From positions 62,001 to 126,000 of the forward strand of contig NZ_BKAG01000001.1 of assembly GCF_007992435.1 (NCBI RefSeq): a stretch of DNA of 64,000 nt. Direction: 5' to 3'. Origin of the DNA: Prosthecobacter gellanilyticus (GTDB taxonomy: Bacteria > Verrucomicrobiota > Verrucomicrobiia > Verrucomicrobiales > Verrucomicrobiaceae). Shown here piece after piece: positions 53,876 through 61,568 of this stretch (positions within the stretch are counted from its first letter, which is position 1; every line of letters begins with the position of its first letter). The notes below the pieces were generated by a model. The model did no database searches. It worked only from the letters and a program-made list of their open reading frames with translations, and was not told the DNA's origin. The position numbers were made by a program, and so were the translations under genes.

Positions 53876-54475
53876 CTACCGGGCAAAAGCCGCCACCACC
53901 CGTGGAGCCTCGCCCTTTTTCAGGGCAAAGATCTCCGGGCTCGCCGCGTGCGGGTTCTCTTGGTAGCGCTCCGCCAGATCCGCGATGAACTCCTCCACGA
54001 CCTCCTTCTTCGCTGGAAAGACGAACAAAGAATGCCGGTCCGGCAGCGCCACCCAGATCTCCGCGCCAAACAGGTCCTCAAAGATCACCGGAAGCGAGGG
54101 CGCGATCATTAGCGAGGCCATCACCGGCCGCTCACCGCGATAGACCGCATACGCTGCCTTGCCATCCGCGCCCTTGATCACGTCTGGCTTGATCTCCGTG
54201 AGCAGCTTCTCCGCCGTCTTCTTTGACCGTTCGGCAAAGGTCTCCGGACTCAGCCCCAGCTTGGCAAAATCCTCCTTCGGATAGACCTCGATCCCCGGCA
54301 CATCCGCGATCTCCCGCGCCGGTGTCAGCACCGTGGCCTGCGCACCTTCCGGCACCACCGACCGCTCCGTGCGCATCTCCTTCGGCTCCGGCAGCATCAG
54401 CAGCGTCTCCAGCTTCGGCTTCTCCTGGGCGGAGGCAGTGACGATGAGCAGAAAGAGAGCGAGGAGAGGTTTCAT
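53876..54475 (-). CDS. Exported protein of unknown function
   Basis: A 199-residue protein with signal peptide MKPLLALFLLIVTASA. The mature part starts with charged residues (EKPKLETLLMLPEPKEMRTE) and contains a beta-rich segment (AAYAVYRGERPVMASLMIAP near 108, EIWVALPDRHSLFVFPAKK near 145). No family recognised. The start at 54475 is set by the signal peptide; codons beyond it lie opposite the ruvA region. Confidence 0.6.
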   Translation of the reverse strand: MKPLLALFLLIVTASAQEKPKLETLLMLPEPKEMRTERSVVPEGAQATVLTPAREIADVPGIEVYPKEDFAKLGLSPETFAERSKKTAEKLLTEIKPDVIKGADGKAAYAVYRGERPVMASLMIAPSLPVIFEDLFGAEIWVALPDRHSLFVFPAKKEVVEEFIADLAERYQENPHAASPEIFALKKGEAPRVVAAFAR

Positions 54476-54586
54476 CCGCTCTGAAGATGGCATGAACTGC
54501 CGGGTGAAGCAATGCGGGCGGCTATGGAAGCGCTGCGAAGCTCTCAAACCCCTTGCGCCACCTCCTGACCCCGCCTTCATCACCTC

Positions 54587-55201
54587 ATGATCGCATTCCT
54601 CCGGGGCAAGCTCGTCGAATCTATGCCGCACCAAGCCATCGTCGATGTCGGCGGCGTGGGTTATCTCACGAACATCCCGCTGACCACCTTTGACCGCCTC
54701 CCCCAGCAGGGTGGCGAGGTGACCCTGCTCACGCACTACCACGTGACGGACCGCGACCACACCCTCTTCGGCTTCTTCACAAATGATGAGCGCGATCTCT
54801 TCCGCCTCCTCATGGACCGCGTGTCCGGCATCGGCCCCAAAATGGCCCTCTCCGTCCTCAGCGGCATGCCCGTCCCCGCCTTCAAAGATGCCGTGATCCG
54901 CAACGACACCGCCGCCCTGGCCCGCATCAAGGGCGTGGGCAAAAAGACCGCCGAGCGCATCGTGCTCGAGCTGAAGGACAAAGTCGGTGTCGTCGATGCC
55001 TGGCAGGCCGCGAAGGTCGCCAAAGGCACCCACGATCCCAAGCAGGAAGCCATGAGCGATGCCGTCCTCGGCCTCATCGCCCTCGGTTACAAGCAGAGCG
55101 AGGCTCAGAAAGCCGTGAACGAAGTCGTCAAACAACCCGGCTTCGACACCGCCACCTCCTCCGACAAAATCATCCGCGAAGCTTTGCGCGAGCTGCAGTG
55201 A
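54587..55201 (+). CDS. ruvA: Holliday junction branch migration protein RuvA
   Basis: RuvA, 204 residues, the DNA-binding subunit that tethers the RuvB motor to Holliday junctions in recombination repair. The N-terminal OB fold begins MIAFLRGKLVE. Two helix-hairpin-helix motifs follow: VSGIGPKMALSVLS near 78 and IKGVGKKTAERIVLELKDK near 113. Domain III covers the C-terminal 50 residues with ALGYKQSEAQKAVNEV. No ruvB or ruvC adjoins. It is divergent from the 53876 gene and converges on the SH3-like gene. Confidence 0.95.
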   Translation: MIAFLRGKLVESMPHQAIVDVGGVGYLTNIPLTTFDRLPQQGGEVTLLTHYHVTDRDHTLFGFFTNDERDLFRLLMDRVSGIGPKMALSVLSGMPVPAFKDAVIRNDTAALARIKGVGKKTAERIVLELKDKVGVVDAWQAAKVAKGTHDPKQEAMSDAVLGLIALGYKQSEAQKAVNEVVKQPGFDTATSSDKIIREALRELQ

Positions 55202-55356
55202 CGTAGGACGAACGTGTCCCGCGAAGCGGGTCCGCTCGTCCCCCACAAGATGGCAAACTTCAAAGACCTGCGAACTCAGCCTTTGAGTTGATTCGCCAGT
55301 CTTGATGCGCATCACCTCCCTTGAGACGAGCGGGCTCCGCCACGTTCGTCCTACGT
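55201..55356. repeat. Inverted repeat between convergent genes
   Basis: The left arm starts with ACGTAGGACGAACGTG (55201-55216) and the right arm ends with its exact reverse complement (55341-55356). Inner parts (GCGGGTCCGCTCGTC and GACGAGCGGGCTCCGC) pair imperfectly. The arms nearly touch the stop codons of ruvA and the SH3-like gene, suggesting a bidirectional terminator. Confidence 0.8.
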
Positions 55357-55357
55357 C

Positions 55358-56083
55358 TCAAAACCCAAACACCATCGGCCCAGGGATGATCTGCACCCCG
55401 CCGGAACCCAGGGGATTCCCCTTCGTTTCCTCGATGGTATCGACCACGTTGTCCTTCAGGTTCACGGCCAGACTTCCAGTCTCCACTTTGATGTAGGTCA
55501 CGGTCTGAAAGGCACGGCCAAAAGCGTCCACGCTGGTGTTGTACTGCGGCACGCGCTCATAGATCACATACTCCAGTTTCTCCTCCTTGCCGCCAGCGCT
55601 CAGCTTGCTGGACTTGCGCGTCGGCTTGCCCATGGAGGCCGCCACTTCATCCCCCGTCATGCCGAGGGCGATCTGGTGCGCCACGATCAGCGCCTCCACC
55701 TTCGTCTGGCGCTCATGCAGCTTCTTCAGGTTCGTCACCAGATTCGGATCTGGATGCGCCACCGCTGCGGCCGGCAGCCAGCCGGAGGTATCCCCATGCC
55801 GGGCCTTCCCGCGCACGCGGAAACCCGTGTCAGACATGCCCACCAGCTTCACGATCGTCCCCGGAGCCATGGAGCCCGTGGCACGGTCCAGCTTGGACGT
55901 GGCGTAGATTGGCGAATCCTGCATCACCTTCATGAAGATGGCCTTGGGCAGGATGTCCTCCACATGGATGGTTCCGGGCTCAACTGCGAGACGCGAGGAG
56001 GGGCGCTTGGCCGTTTGGGCAGGGGCAGAAACCGCACTGATCGTGAACGCAGCAGCAGTCAGCAGCAAAAAGGTCGTTTTCAT
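55358..56083 (-). CDS. Exported SH3-like domain protein
   Basis: Protein of 241 residues with signal peptide MKTTFLLLTAAAFTISAVSA. A bacterial SH3-like region is at about 45-110 (IYATSKLDRATGSMAPGTIV, then GFRVRGKARHGDTSGWLPA). A helical linker follows, then a SmpA/OmlA-like beta region with GMTGDEVAASMGKPTRKSSK near 141, a motif also found in outer-membrane lipoproteins. It lacks a lipobox. The role is probably in the cell wall or the periplasm. It lies 115 bases downstream of nuoC on the same strand. Confidence 0.7.
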   Translation of the reverse strand: MKTTFLLLTAAAFTISAVSAPAQTAKRPSSRLAVEPGTIHVEDILPKAIFMKVMQDSPIYATSKLDRATGSMAPGTIVKLVGMSDTGFRVRGKARHGDTSGWLPAAAVAHPDPNLVTNLKKLHERQTKVEALIVAHQIALGMTGDEVAASMGKPTRKSSKLSAGGKEEKLEYVIYERVPQYNTSVDAFGRAFQTVTYIKVETGSLAVNLKDNVVDTIEETKGNPLGSGGVQIIPGPMVFGF

Positions 56084-56198
56084 GGCGATGGGAGCAGATT
56101 ACCAGATTACGACGCAACCGCCTCGAACTTTGTTCGACTTCGTTGAATCCCAAGCTCTGCCATCACTCGAAAGAGGCACTTTGCCTCAGTGGTGCTGC

Positions 56199-56777
56199 TT
56201 ACTTCTCGTCTTCCGTGCGCTTCGCACGCGGCTCACGGGAGACCGTGTCCGCCGCACCCGCGCTGGTCACGAAAGGACCGTCCGCCATCGGCGCCACCTT
56301 CGTGAAGCCCACTTCCGGGAGATCGCTCGGCTTGCCAGCCAGCGGGAATTCCTTGCGCAGGGGGAAGAAGGGATAGCCCTCCCACATCAGGATGCGGCGC
56401 AGGTCCGGGTGACCGGAAAACTTCACGCCCATCATGTCCCAGGCCTCGCGCTCATGCCAGTTGGCACCTGCCCAGATATCACAGACAGACGGAGCATCCT
56501 CACCATCTGGGATCTTCGACCGCACGCGCAGATGCGCATGGTGGCCATACCCGTAAAGCTCATACACGACCTCAAAGCGGGGCTCCTCGCCCATGTGGTC
56601 CAGGGTGGAAAGGTCCACCAGGTAATCAAAAGCCAGCTCGTCGCGGCAGTACTTCAGCAGCGCCTTCACAGAGGCGATCGAGACATGCACCGTCTGCTCA
56701 CCGCGGAACTCGGTCGTGCTCAGCACGGCTTCACCGAACTTTTCCTTCAGGGCATTGACCATCTGCGCGGCGTTCAT
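56199..56777 (-). CDS. nuoC: NADH-quinone oxidoreductase subunit C
   Basis: Peripheral-arm subunit of complex I (30-kDa type), 192 residues. The signature is WHEREAWDMMGVKFSGHPDL near 108-127, followed by GYPFFPLRKEFPL. The C terminus extends about 45 residues past the conserved core and is rich in charged residues. It follows nuoB by 46 bases on the same strand. nuoD is not next: an SH3-like gene comes instead. Confidence 0.93.
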   Translation of the reverse strand: MNAAQMVNALKEKFGEAVLSTTEFRGEQTVHVSIASVKALLKYCRDELAFDYLVDLSTLDHMGEEPRFEVVYELYGYGHHAHLRVRSKIPDGEDAPSVCDIWAGANWHEREAWDMMGVKFSGHPDLRRILMWEGYPFFPLRKEFPLAGKPSDLPEVGFTKVAPMADGPFVTSAGAADTVSREPRAKRTEDEK

Positions 56778-56823
56778 GGGAAAATCTTATTCTTCTTGAG
56801 GTTCAAACCTGGGGCAGTGTCCG

Positions 56824-57357
56824 TCAACCGGCCATGTCGGCGATCATCGTCCTCTTCTGGTCCTCAATCGCGTGCTCGCCCTCGATCTTCTTTTGCAGGC
56901 GCATCAGGCCTTCCAGAAGGGCCTCCGGGCGTGGAGGGCAGCCGGAGATGTACACATCCACCGGGATGAGATTGTCGATCCCCTGGAGCACCGCGTAGCT
57001 GCGGTACATGCCGCCACTAGAGGCGCAGGCCCCCATGGCGATGCACCACTTCGGCTCCGGCATCTGGTCCCAGATGCGCTTCACAGCAAGAGCCATCTTA
57101 TAAGTCACCGTGCCGGCCACGATCATCACGTCCGCCTGGCGGGGGGAAAAGCGCATAACCTCCATGCCGAAGCGGCTCAGGTCATAACGGCTGCAAGCCG
57201 CCGCCATCATCTCGATCGCGCAGCAGGCCAGGCCCATCGGCATCGGCCAGAGCGAGTTCTTCCGCATCCAATTCGCCGCCGCATCCAGCTTTGTGAAAAC
57301 GATGTTACCCTCGATCTTCGAGTCGTAGGCGGCATGAGTTTCAGCAGGGGCGACCAT
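56824..57357 (-). CDS. nuoB: NADH-quinone oxidoreductase subunit B
   Basis: Complex I subunit holding cluster N2, about 177 residues. The four ligand Cys are seen in [10 protein letters not shown] near 43, [10 protein letters not shown] near 109, and SGCPPRPEA near 138. Start 57357 ([11 protein letters not shown]) is chosen as closer to the usual N terminus; ATG 57387 would add ten residues. nuoA, normally just upstream, is absent: a divergent VOC-protein gene lies there. Together with nuoC it forms a two-gene unit apart from the remaining subunits. Confidence 0.93.
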   Translation of the reverse strand: MVAPAETHAAYDSKIEGNIVFTKLDAAANWMRKNSLWPMPMGLACCAIEMMAAACSRYDLSRFGMEVMRFSPRQADVMIVAGTVTYKMALAVKRIWDQMPEPKWCIAMGACASSGGMYRSYAVLQGIDNLIPVDVYISGCPPRPEALLEGLMRLQKKIEGEHAIEDQKRTMIADMAG

Positions 57358-57520
57358 GGTCTTGGGGGAGGGGCAGAGCTTTGCCAAAACGGATACGCCC
57401 CCGCCACCCCCCCGGCAACCCCTTTGTGAAAGTTTTCACAAGCTCGCCAAACCGCCCTTAAGGCGGCAAAAGACACTTAATTAGCTTCCCTCTAGGCTCT
57501 GTCGGCCTGGCTCAAAACCA

Positions 57521-57560
57521 CCGCCAACCACTGTAAACAACCGCCAACCACCGCAAACGG
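57521..57560. repeat. Tandem 20-base repeat in divergent promoter region
   Basis: Two copies of CCGCCAACCAC followed by a TGTAAACAA or CGCAAACGG ending, 20 bases apart, between nuoB and the VOC gene. A related AACCACCGTAAACAG occurs near 23969. It could be a binding site or part of a dispersed repeat. Confidence 0.55.
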
Positions 57561-57570
57561 CTCCCCTCCC

Positions 57571-57948
57571 ATGCCCCCCTACGAAGCCAAAACCCTCAGC
57601 CCCATCCTCCCCGTGGCGGACATGCAGCGCAGCATCCGCTTCTACACCGAGGTCCTCGGCTTCGCCCCCGGCCTCCAGTCCGACACCTACTCCATCGTCA
57701 CTCGGGGCGGTGCCTCCCTGCACCTCACCCTCGCCGCAGACGACTCCGTCCTCGAGCGCACCCGCGGCCACATGTCCTTCTACCTTGAGGTCGCCGGCAT
57801 CGACTCCCTCTGGCCCCACGTCTCCCAGTTTAAAGACAGCTATAAAACCCGCGACCTCTTCGACCGCGACTACGGCATGCGCGAGTTCCACATCCTCGAC
57901 CCCGATGACTGCCTCATTTTTGTGGGCGAGGAGATCCAGAAGGAATAG
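57571..57948 (+). CDS. VOC-family (glyoxalase/bleomycin-resistance-like) protein
   Basis: A 125-residue vicinal-oxygen-chelate protein with the paired beta-alpha-beta-beta-beta fold: SPILPVADMQRSIRFYTEVLGF at the N terminus (position about 10-31, location only) and GMREFHILDPDDCLIFVGEE at the C terminus. A His in LHLTLAADD and a late Glu/His may bind metal. The substrate is unknown; such proteins include lyases, dioxygenases and drug-binding proteins. Confidence 0.85.
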   Translation: MPPYEAKTLSPILPVADMQRSIRFYTEVLGFAPGLQSDTYSIVTRGGASLHLTLAADDSVLERTRGHMSFYLEVAGIDSLWPHVSQFKDSYKTRDLFDRDYGMREFHILDPDDCLIFVGEEIQKE

Positions 57949-58032
57949 CAGGCTGTGGAAAGTCGAGGCCGTCTGCCGCTTCTTCTCACAAAAAAAACCG
58001 CCTGACGATCCTCAAGAGCAGAGCTCCTGTCC

Positions 58033-58073
58033 CAGACATCTGCGTCCCTCTGCGTTATCTGCGGTTAAATTCA
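58033..58073. repeat. CTCTGCG-type dispersed repeat fragment
   Basis: A C/T-rich stretch with TCTGCGTCCCTCTGCGTTAT then CTGCGGTTAAATTC just before DUF4256. Similar motifs form the inverted pair at 58712-58781, and a looser pyrimidine-rich relative precedes the gene at 25218. Such elements are common between genes in this phylum. Confidence 0.55.
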
Positions 58074-58117
58074 GTGCTCGCCTAACCAAAAAGTTTCACT
58101 CAACTAGCCAACGTTCC

Positions 58118-58690
58118 ATGAAAGCCTCCGAATCTAAAAAGAAGCTCGCTGCTGCCGACAAGAAGGAACTGCTCGCCACCCTGCAGGCGCGTTTTGAGAA
58201 GAACATGAAGCGTCACGAAGGCCTCAAGTGGGCGGACGTGCAGGCACGCCTGGAAGATCATCCCGCGAAGCTCGCCACCCTCCATGAGATGGAGCAGACC
58301 GGCGGCGAGCCCGATGTCGTCAGTCACGACAAAAAGAGCGGCGAATACATCTTCTTCGACTGCTCCCCCGAGACACCGAAAGGCCGCGTGAGTGTGTGCT
58401 ATGACCGCGCCGGCTGGGAATCGCGCAAAGAGCATCGCCCCGCCAACACCGCCGTCGACATGGCCACCGAGATGGGCATCGACCTCCTCACCGAGGAGCA
58501 GTATGAGGATCTGCAGAAGCTCGGCAGCTTCGACACGAAAACCTCAAGCTGGATCAAAGCCCCCGCCGACATCCGCAAGCTCGGCGGCGCCCTCTACGGC
58601 GAAAAGCGCTACGGCCGCATCTTCCTCGGCCACAACGGCGCGCAGTCCTACTACGCCGCGCGTGGTTTTCGTGGGGTGTTGAAGGTTTGA
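58118..58690 (+). CDS. DUF4256 domain-containing protein
   Basis: A 190-residue protein matching DUF4256 over its whole length. Family landmarks: RFEKNMKRHEGLKWADVQARL near 25 (location only), MEQTGGEPDVV near 60, FFDCSPETPKGR near 80, ATEMGIDLLTEEQYEDLQKL near 115 and AQSYYAARGFRGVLKV at the C terminus. Function unknown; likely cytosolic. The start at 58118 is the ATG at the family N terminus. Confidence 0.88.
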   Translation: MKASESKKKLAAADKKELLATLQARFEKNMKRHEGLKWADVQARLEDHPAKLATLHEMEQTGGEPDVVSHDKKSGEYIFFDCSPETPKGRVSVCYDRAGWESRKEHRPANTAVDMATEMGIDLLTEEQYEDLQKLGSFDTKTSSWIKAPADIRKLGGALYGEKRYGRIFLGHNGAQSYYAARGFRGVLKV

Positions 58691-58711
58691 ACTGGCCTAA
58701 CCACATCTAAA

Positions 58712-58781
58712 ACCACAGAGAGCACAGAGGAACACAGAGTCCCCATCGAAGACCTCTGTGCTCCTCCGTGCCCTCTGCGGT
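58712..58781. repeat. CACAGAG inverted repeat
   Basis: The left arm at 58712-58739 (ACCACAGAGAGCACAGAGG...) pairs with the right arm at 58753-58781 (...CCGTGCCCTCTGCGGT) with about four mismatches in 28 bases. It separates DUF4256 from the following unknown genes and may be a terminator. Confidence 0.75.
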
Positions 58782-58841
58782 GAATTCAATGGACATCCCT
58801 TCCTCGGATTGCACTTTGATTGGACCAGCGTCTCTCTAAGC

Positions 58842-59309
58842 ATGGCTCACAGTGTTACAGCGATCATCGCAGCCTCTTCAGTGGCGGACCACCTTCTCAA
58901 CGACCGCACTCTCGTCGCTGTGGATCTGCGGGATGGACATCGTCTCATCCCTTTGGAGGACGATGATCTCGATTCTCTCGGTCTCGATCTCAGCCAGTCC
59001 TTGGAAGGCTTTACTTACTTGTCGCCATCCCTGATCCAGTTCTGCGCCGAGCACTCGCATCACGGCCCACTGGTCTACCTGGAGACCGAATACTTCGGCG
59101 GCATGGGCACCCAGAGTGCCGCAGCATTTTCAAATGGAGCACTCATCGCACCCACACCGCTCGTTGGCATCGGCGCCATCAACACCGCCTTGAGAAGCAT
59201 CGGCATCATCGCCACGTCGGCCCCGGATGAGTTTGATCACATCGGCCTTTCACGCCATCGTCACACCTTCAGATGGAAGGAAGCCGCCCTTAATGAACGA
59301 CAACTCTGA
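58842..59309 (+). CDS. Small protein of unknown function
   Basis: A 155-residue protein starting MAHSVTAIIAASS. It is mostly beta and short-helix sequence, with FTYLSPSLIQFCAEHSHHGP near 58 and YLETEYFGGMGTQSAAAF near 80. No signal or span seen, and no family recognised. Its end overlaps the next gene's start by 17 bases, so the two are translationally linked. Confidence 0.6.
   Translation: MAHSVTAIIAASSVADHLLNDRTLVAVDLRDGHRLIPLEDDDLDSLGLDLSQSLEGFTYLSPSLIQFCAEHSHHGPLVYLETEYFGGMGTQSAAAFSNGALIAPTPLVGIGAINTALRSIGIIATSAPDEFDHIGLSRHRHTFRWKEAALNERQL
59275..59283 (+). promoter_or_regulatory. Ribosome binding site for 59293
   Basis: GGAAGGAAG lies nine bases before ATG 59293, inside the preceding gene. 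Because clear Shine-Dalgarno sites are rare in this window, this supports the start at 59293 over the earlier codon at 59227. Confidence 0.65.
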
Positions 59310-60369
59310 AAACGAGATCATCTGGACCGGTGATCTCAACGATGACTGCACCGCCAGATGGGCAGGTCTCATGCTGCGTGCCGAATGGATGGATGGTCCC
59401 CACTGGTGGTGGGCCGTGTCCGACATGGCCACGGGCGAGCAGATCATCTCCTCCAACAACGATCCTCAAGAATGCACCTCAGGCACCAGTGCGCGTGAAC
59501 GTGCGGAGAAAGCCGCCAGAGAATGGTATCCGCGCATGACGAACTGGAAGCCCGCAGTTCCAGAACTCCAGCATAGCTCTCCGCCTTTTTTGACCCACGG
59601 ACTGCCCACAGAACTGACACGTGTGATGGCCGGGTACGGCTTTCGACCGGTCGCCGATCTCTCAGGGATTCCAGATGCTGTGCTGCTGCTTAAACGCCAG
59701 ACATGGAACACGAATCGAGCCATTGTGGTTGTCTGTCCGGGTAGTCCACCCACCAGTTTACACGACTACATGAGACAACTCCGAAGTTCGGTTGCTTTTC
59801 GCTGCCGATTTCTCCCCGTCCTTTGGGGCATTGGCATTCAGGTTGTCCTCATATCACCCGGTTTGGCTCAAAGAGGAATCGACCCATCCCAGCACGTAGC
59901 ACGCTTCGACAATCAATGGGCAATCGTGCAAAGCATCTTTCTCGTAGACCCTGACGCTGGCACCCACCAAGAGGCCCGGAGCTGGGGCCAGTATGTCACG
60001 GGCAAATTTCAGGACGCCATTTCCAAAATCTTGTTCCTCCGCCATGCCAAGGCGCTATTCATCCAAGCCGTTCGCGCAACAGCGCATCTACCCTCAATGC
60101 TTCGCGAGCGGGCAGCCGATGTCACCGGGTTGGAGATGCATAGTTTTGACGCATCCTATCTTGAATTTCTCGACACACAGATCCTCCTGAGTCCACGAGG
60201 TCCAGAGTGGACAGCGCTTCTTCGTGCTCGCCGTGCCGCGCTGCAGCCGTTCTGCGACATCTCTTTGCTGCGCGGCCGGGTGCATATCGGTGACACGGAT
60301 TTCACCGTGCAGATTCATCCGCAGACAAAAGCCGTGGTTCATTGGGAGCAGCACGACAATGCTGCCTGA
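59293..60369 (+). CDS. Protein of unknown function with small N-terminal domain
   Basis: A 358-residue cytosolic-looking protein of unknown family. The N-terminal 75 residues (WTGDLNDDCTARWAGLMLRA then HWWWAVSDM) look like a separate small domain. A middle part with beta strands (RAIVVVCPGSPPTSLHDYM near 148, FLPVLWGIGIQVVLISPG near 178) might be Rossmann-like or nuclease-like, but no catalytic motif is clear. Translation is coupled to the upstream 155-residue protein. Confidence 0.6.
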   Translation: MNDNSENEIIWTGDLNDDCTARWAGLMLRAEWMDGPHWWWAVSDMATGEQIISSNNDPQECTSGTSARERAEKAAREWYPRMTNWKPAVPELQHSSPPFLTHGLPTELTRVMAGYGFRPVADLSGIPDAVLLLKRQTWNTNRAIVVVCPGSPPTSLHDYMRQLRSSVAFRCRFLPVLWGIGIQVVLISPGLAQRGIDPSQHVARFDNQWAIVQSIFLVDPDAGTHQEARSWGQYVTGKFQDAISKILFLRHAKALFIQAVRATAHLPSMLRERAADVTGLEMHSFDASYLEFLDTQILLSPRGPEWTALLRARRAALQPFCDISLLRGRVHIGDTDFTVQIHPQTKAVVHWEQHDNAA

Positions 60370-60461
60370 AGCATCCGAGAGGTCAGATCGGACTTCACGT
60401 CGGCTCATAAATGCCGCTCAAAGCTTGCTTCCATCAGTCCCTCGAACCAGACTCAATTCTC

Positions 60462-61079
60462 ATGCGAAATCCCATTCGCCGAAGCAAAAAGATCGGCCTG
60501 ACCCAAGGCGGTCGTGTTCGTGATGGTGACGCATCGCAGAAACGTAGTCGTGTCCGCCAGATCGATGCTATTTGGACAAAGCTCTCCGAGCGCCCGGATG
60601 ATGGCGAGATCCTCTTCATCACAGAGAATCCTTCACGGGACTACTACCATCCATGCGATGAGAAGGACATTCGCAAGGTACTGGCTCATCTGCCCCGCAG
60701 ACATTGGAGACATCTTCGTGCGGTGGTGTTTCGTCGTTCCAGCGCACGAGACCGGGCAAATGGCGTGGAAGCCCGCCGGCGGTATCTTTGTGTCATTCTC
60801 AATCCCTTCCCCGTTTCCAATGAAGTGGACTGGGGCATACGACCTCCTTCCTTGAAGGTGCGCAGTCACTATGCTCCATGGTGCGACCGCTGGGAGGTGC
60901 GGGACGGCCGCCATTTCCATGTGTGGACAGCGGAACAAGTGCGCCGGTACTATCGCTATCACCTTTTCCTTCATGAGATGGGCCATCTCAACCAGCCCGC
61001 CTTTCACAGCCTGATGCGTCGCGAAGATTTTGCCGAGGACTACGCCCTGACATGGGCGCGAAAGCTGGGTCAGCTATGA
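60462..61079 (+). CDS. HExxH-motif protein, possible zinc metallopeptidase
   Basis: A protein of about 205 residues whose C-terminal part has LFLHEMGHLNQP, a HExxH zinc site, followed 20 or so residues on by EDFAEDYALTWA, which could provide the third (Glu) ligand as in gluzincin-type or ImmA-like families. The N-terminal 30 residues are basic. Start 60462 is a choice; the frame also begins at an ATG at 60411. It has no signal peptide, so the target is probably cytosolic. Function is inferred only from the motif. Confidence 0.6.
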   Translation: MRNPIRRSKKIGLTQGGRVRDGDASQKRSRVRQIDAIWTKLSERPDDGEILFITENPSRDYYHPCDEKDIRKVLAHLPRRHWRHLRAVVFRRSSARDRANGVEARRRYLCVILNPFPVSNEVDWGIRPPSLKVRSHYAPWCDRWEVRDGRHFHVWTAEQVRRYYRYHLFLHEMGHLNQPAFHSLMRREDFAEDYALTWARKLGQL

Positions 61080-61137
61080 TAAGACGTCGGCTGCTTGCGT
61101 GCTCGTATTCCATGCTATTCAACCATCATCTCTTCAC

Positions 61138-61545
61138 ATGACGTTTGACGAAAAATACGACCACATCGCAGACCGCTTTGAGGCTTTGGAAGGTAACTCC
61201 ATTCACTCAACCTCGTGGAAGGAATGGCAAATCGACGGGCGCACGCTCTACTTCGTGCACGACGTTTACAACATCACGATCAATGCTGGCTTGCCGACCT
61301 GGATCTCTTATCATGGCCAGAGTTTTGAGCATGAAGATGTTCATGAAGCCATTGCCTCTTTCCGCCGCTTGCACCTTGATGACGCTGCGAACGCCATAGA
61401 GGCCTGCTTCAAAGTCTACAAGGAACACGGAAACCGATTTCACGACGACTTTGAAGGCTACGAATTCAGCGACGAGATCTGGGACCACGGAGAGGAGATT
61501 TACAACGCACTGTATGCTTACCTTCAAGAGTTTTCCGGTAGCTAG
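61138..61545 (+). CDS. DUF4375/DMP19-like protein
   Basis: A 135-residue acidic protein. The middle (NAGLPTWISYHGQSFEHEDV near 48) and the helix DAANAIEACFKVYKEHG near 83 resemble the NGGF...ALxxxGAxxxA pattern of DUF4375 (DMP19-like) proteins, a fold also found among immunity proteins. The match is by eye only. It lies 58 bases after the HExxH gene. Confidence 0.5.
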   Translation: MTFDEKYDHIADRFEALEGNSIHSTSWKEWQIDGRTLYFVHDVYNITINAGLPTWISYHGQSFEHEDVHEAIASFRRLHLDDAANAIEACFKVYKEHGNRFHDDFEGYEFSDEIWDHGEEIYNALYAYLQEFSGS

Positions 61546-61568
61546 AACTAGCTGTATCACCACCATCC

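Noticed and set aside
54476-55315. Long minus-strand open frame continuous with the 53876 protein
   Set aside because: It lies opposite ruvA, which has clear family motifs, and the signal peptide at 54475 marks the true start of the minus-strand gene.
57521-57560. Possible start of a CRISPR array
   Set aside because: Only two 20-base units occur with no spacer between them and mismatches in the second half; no cas gene is nearby.
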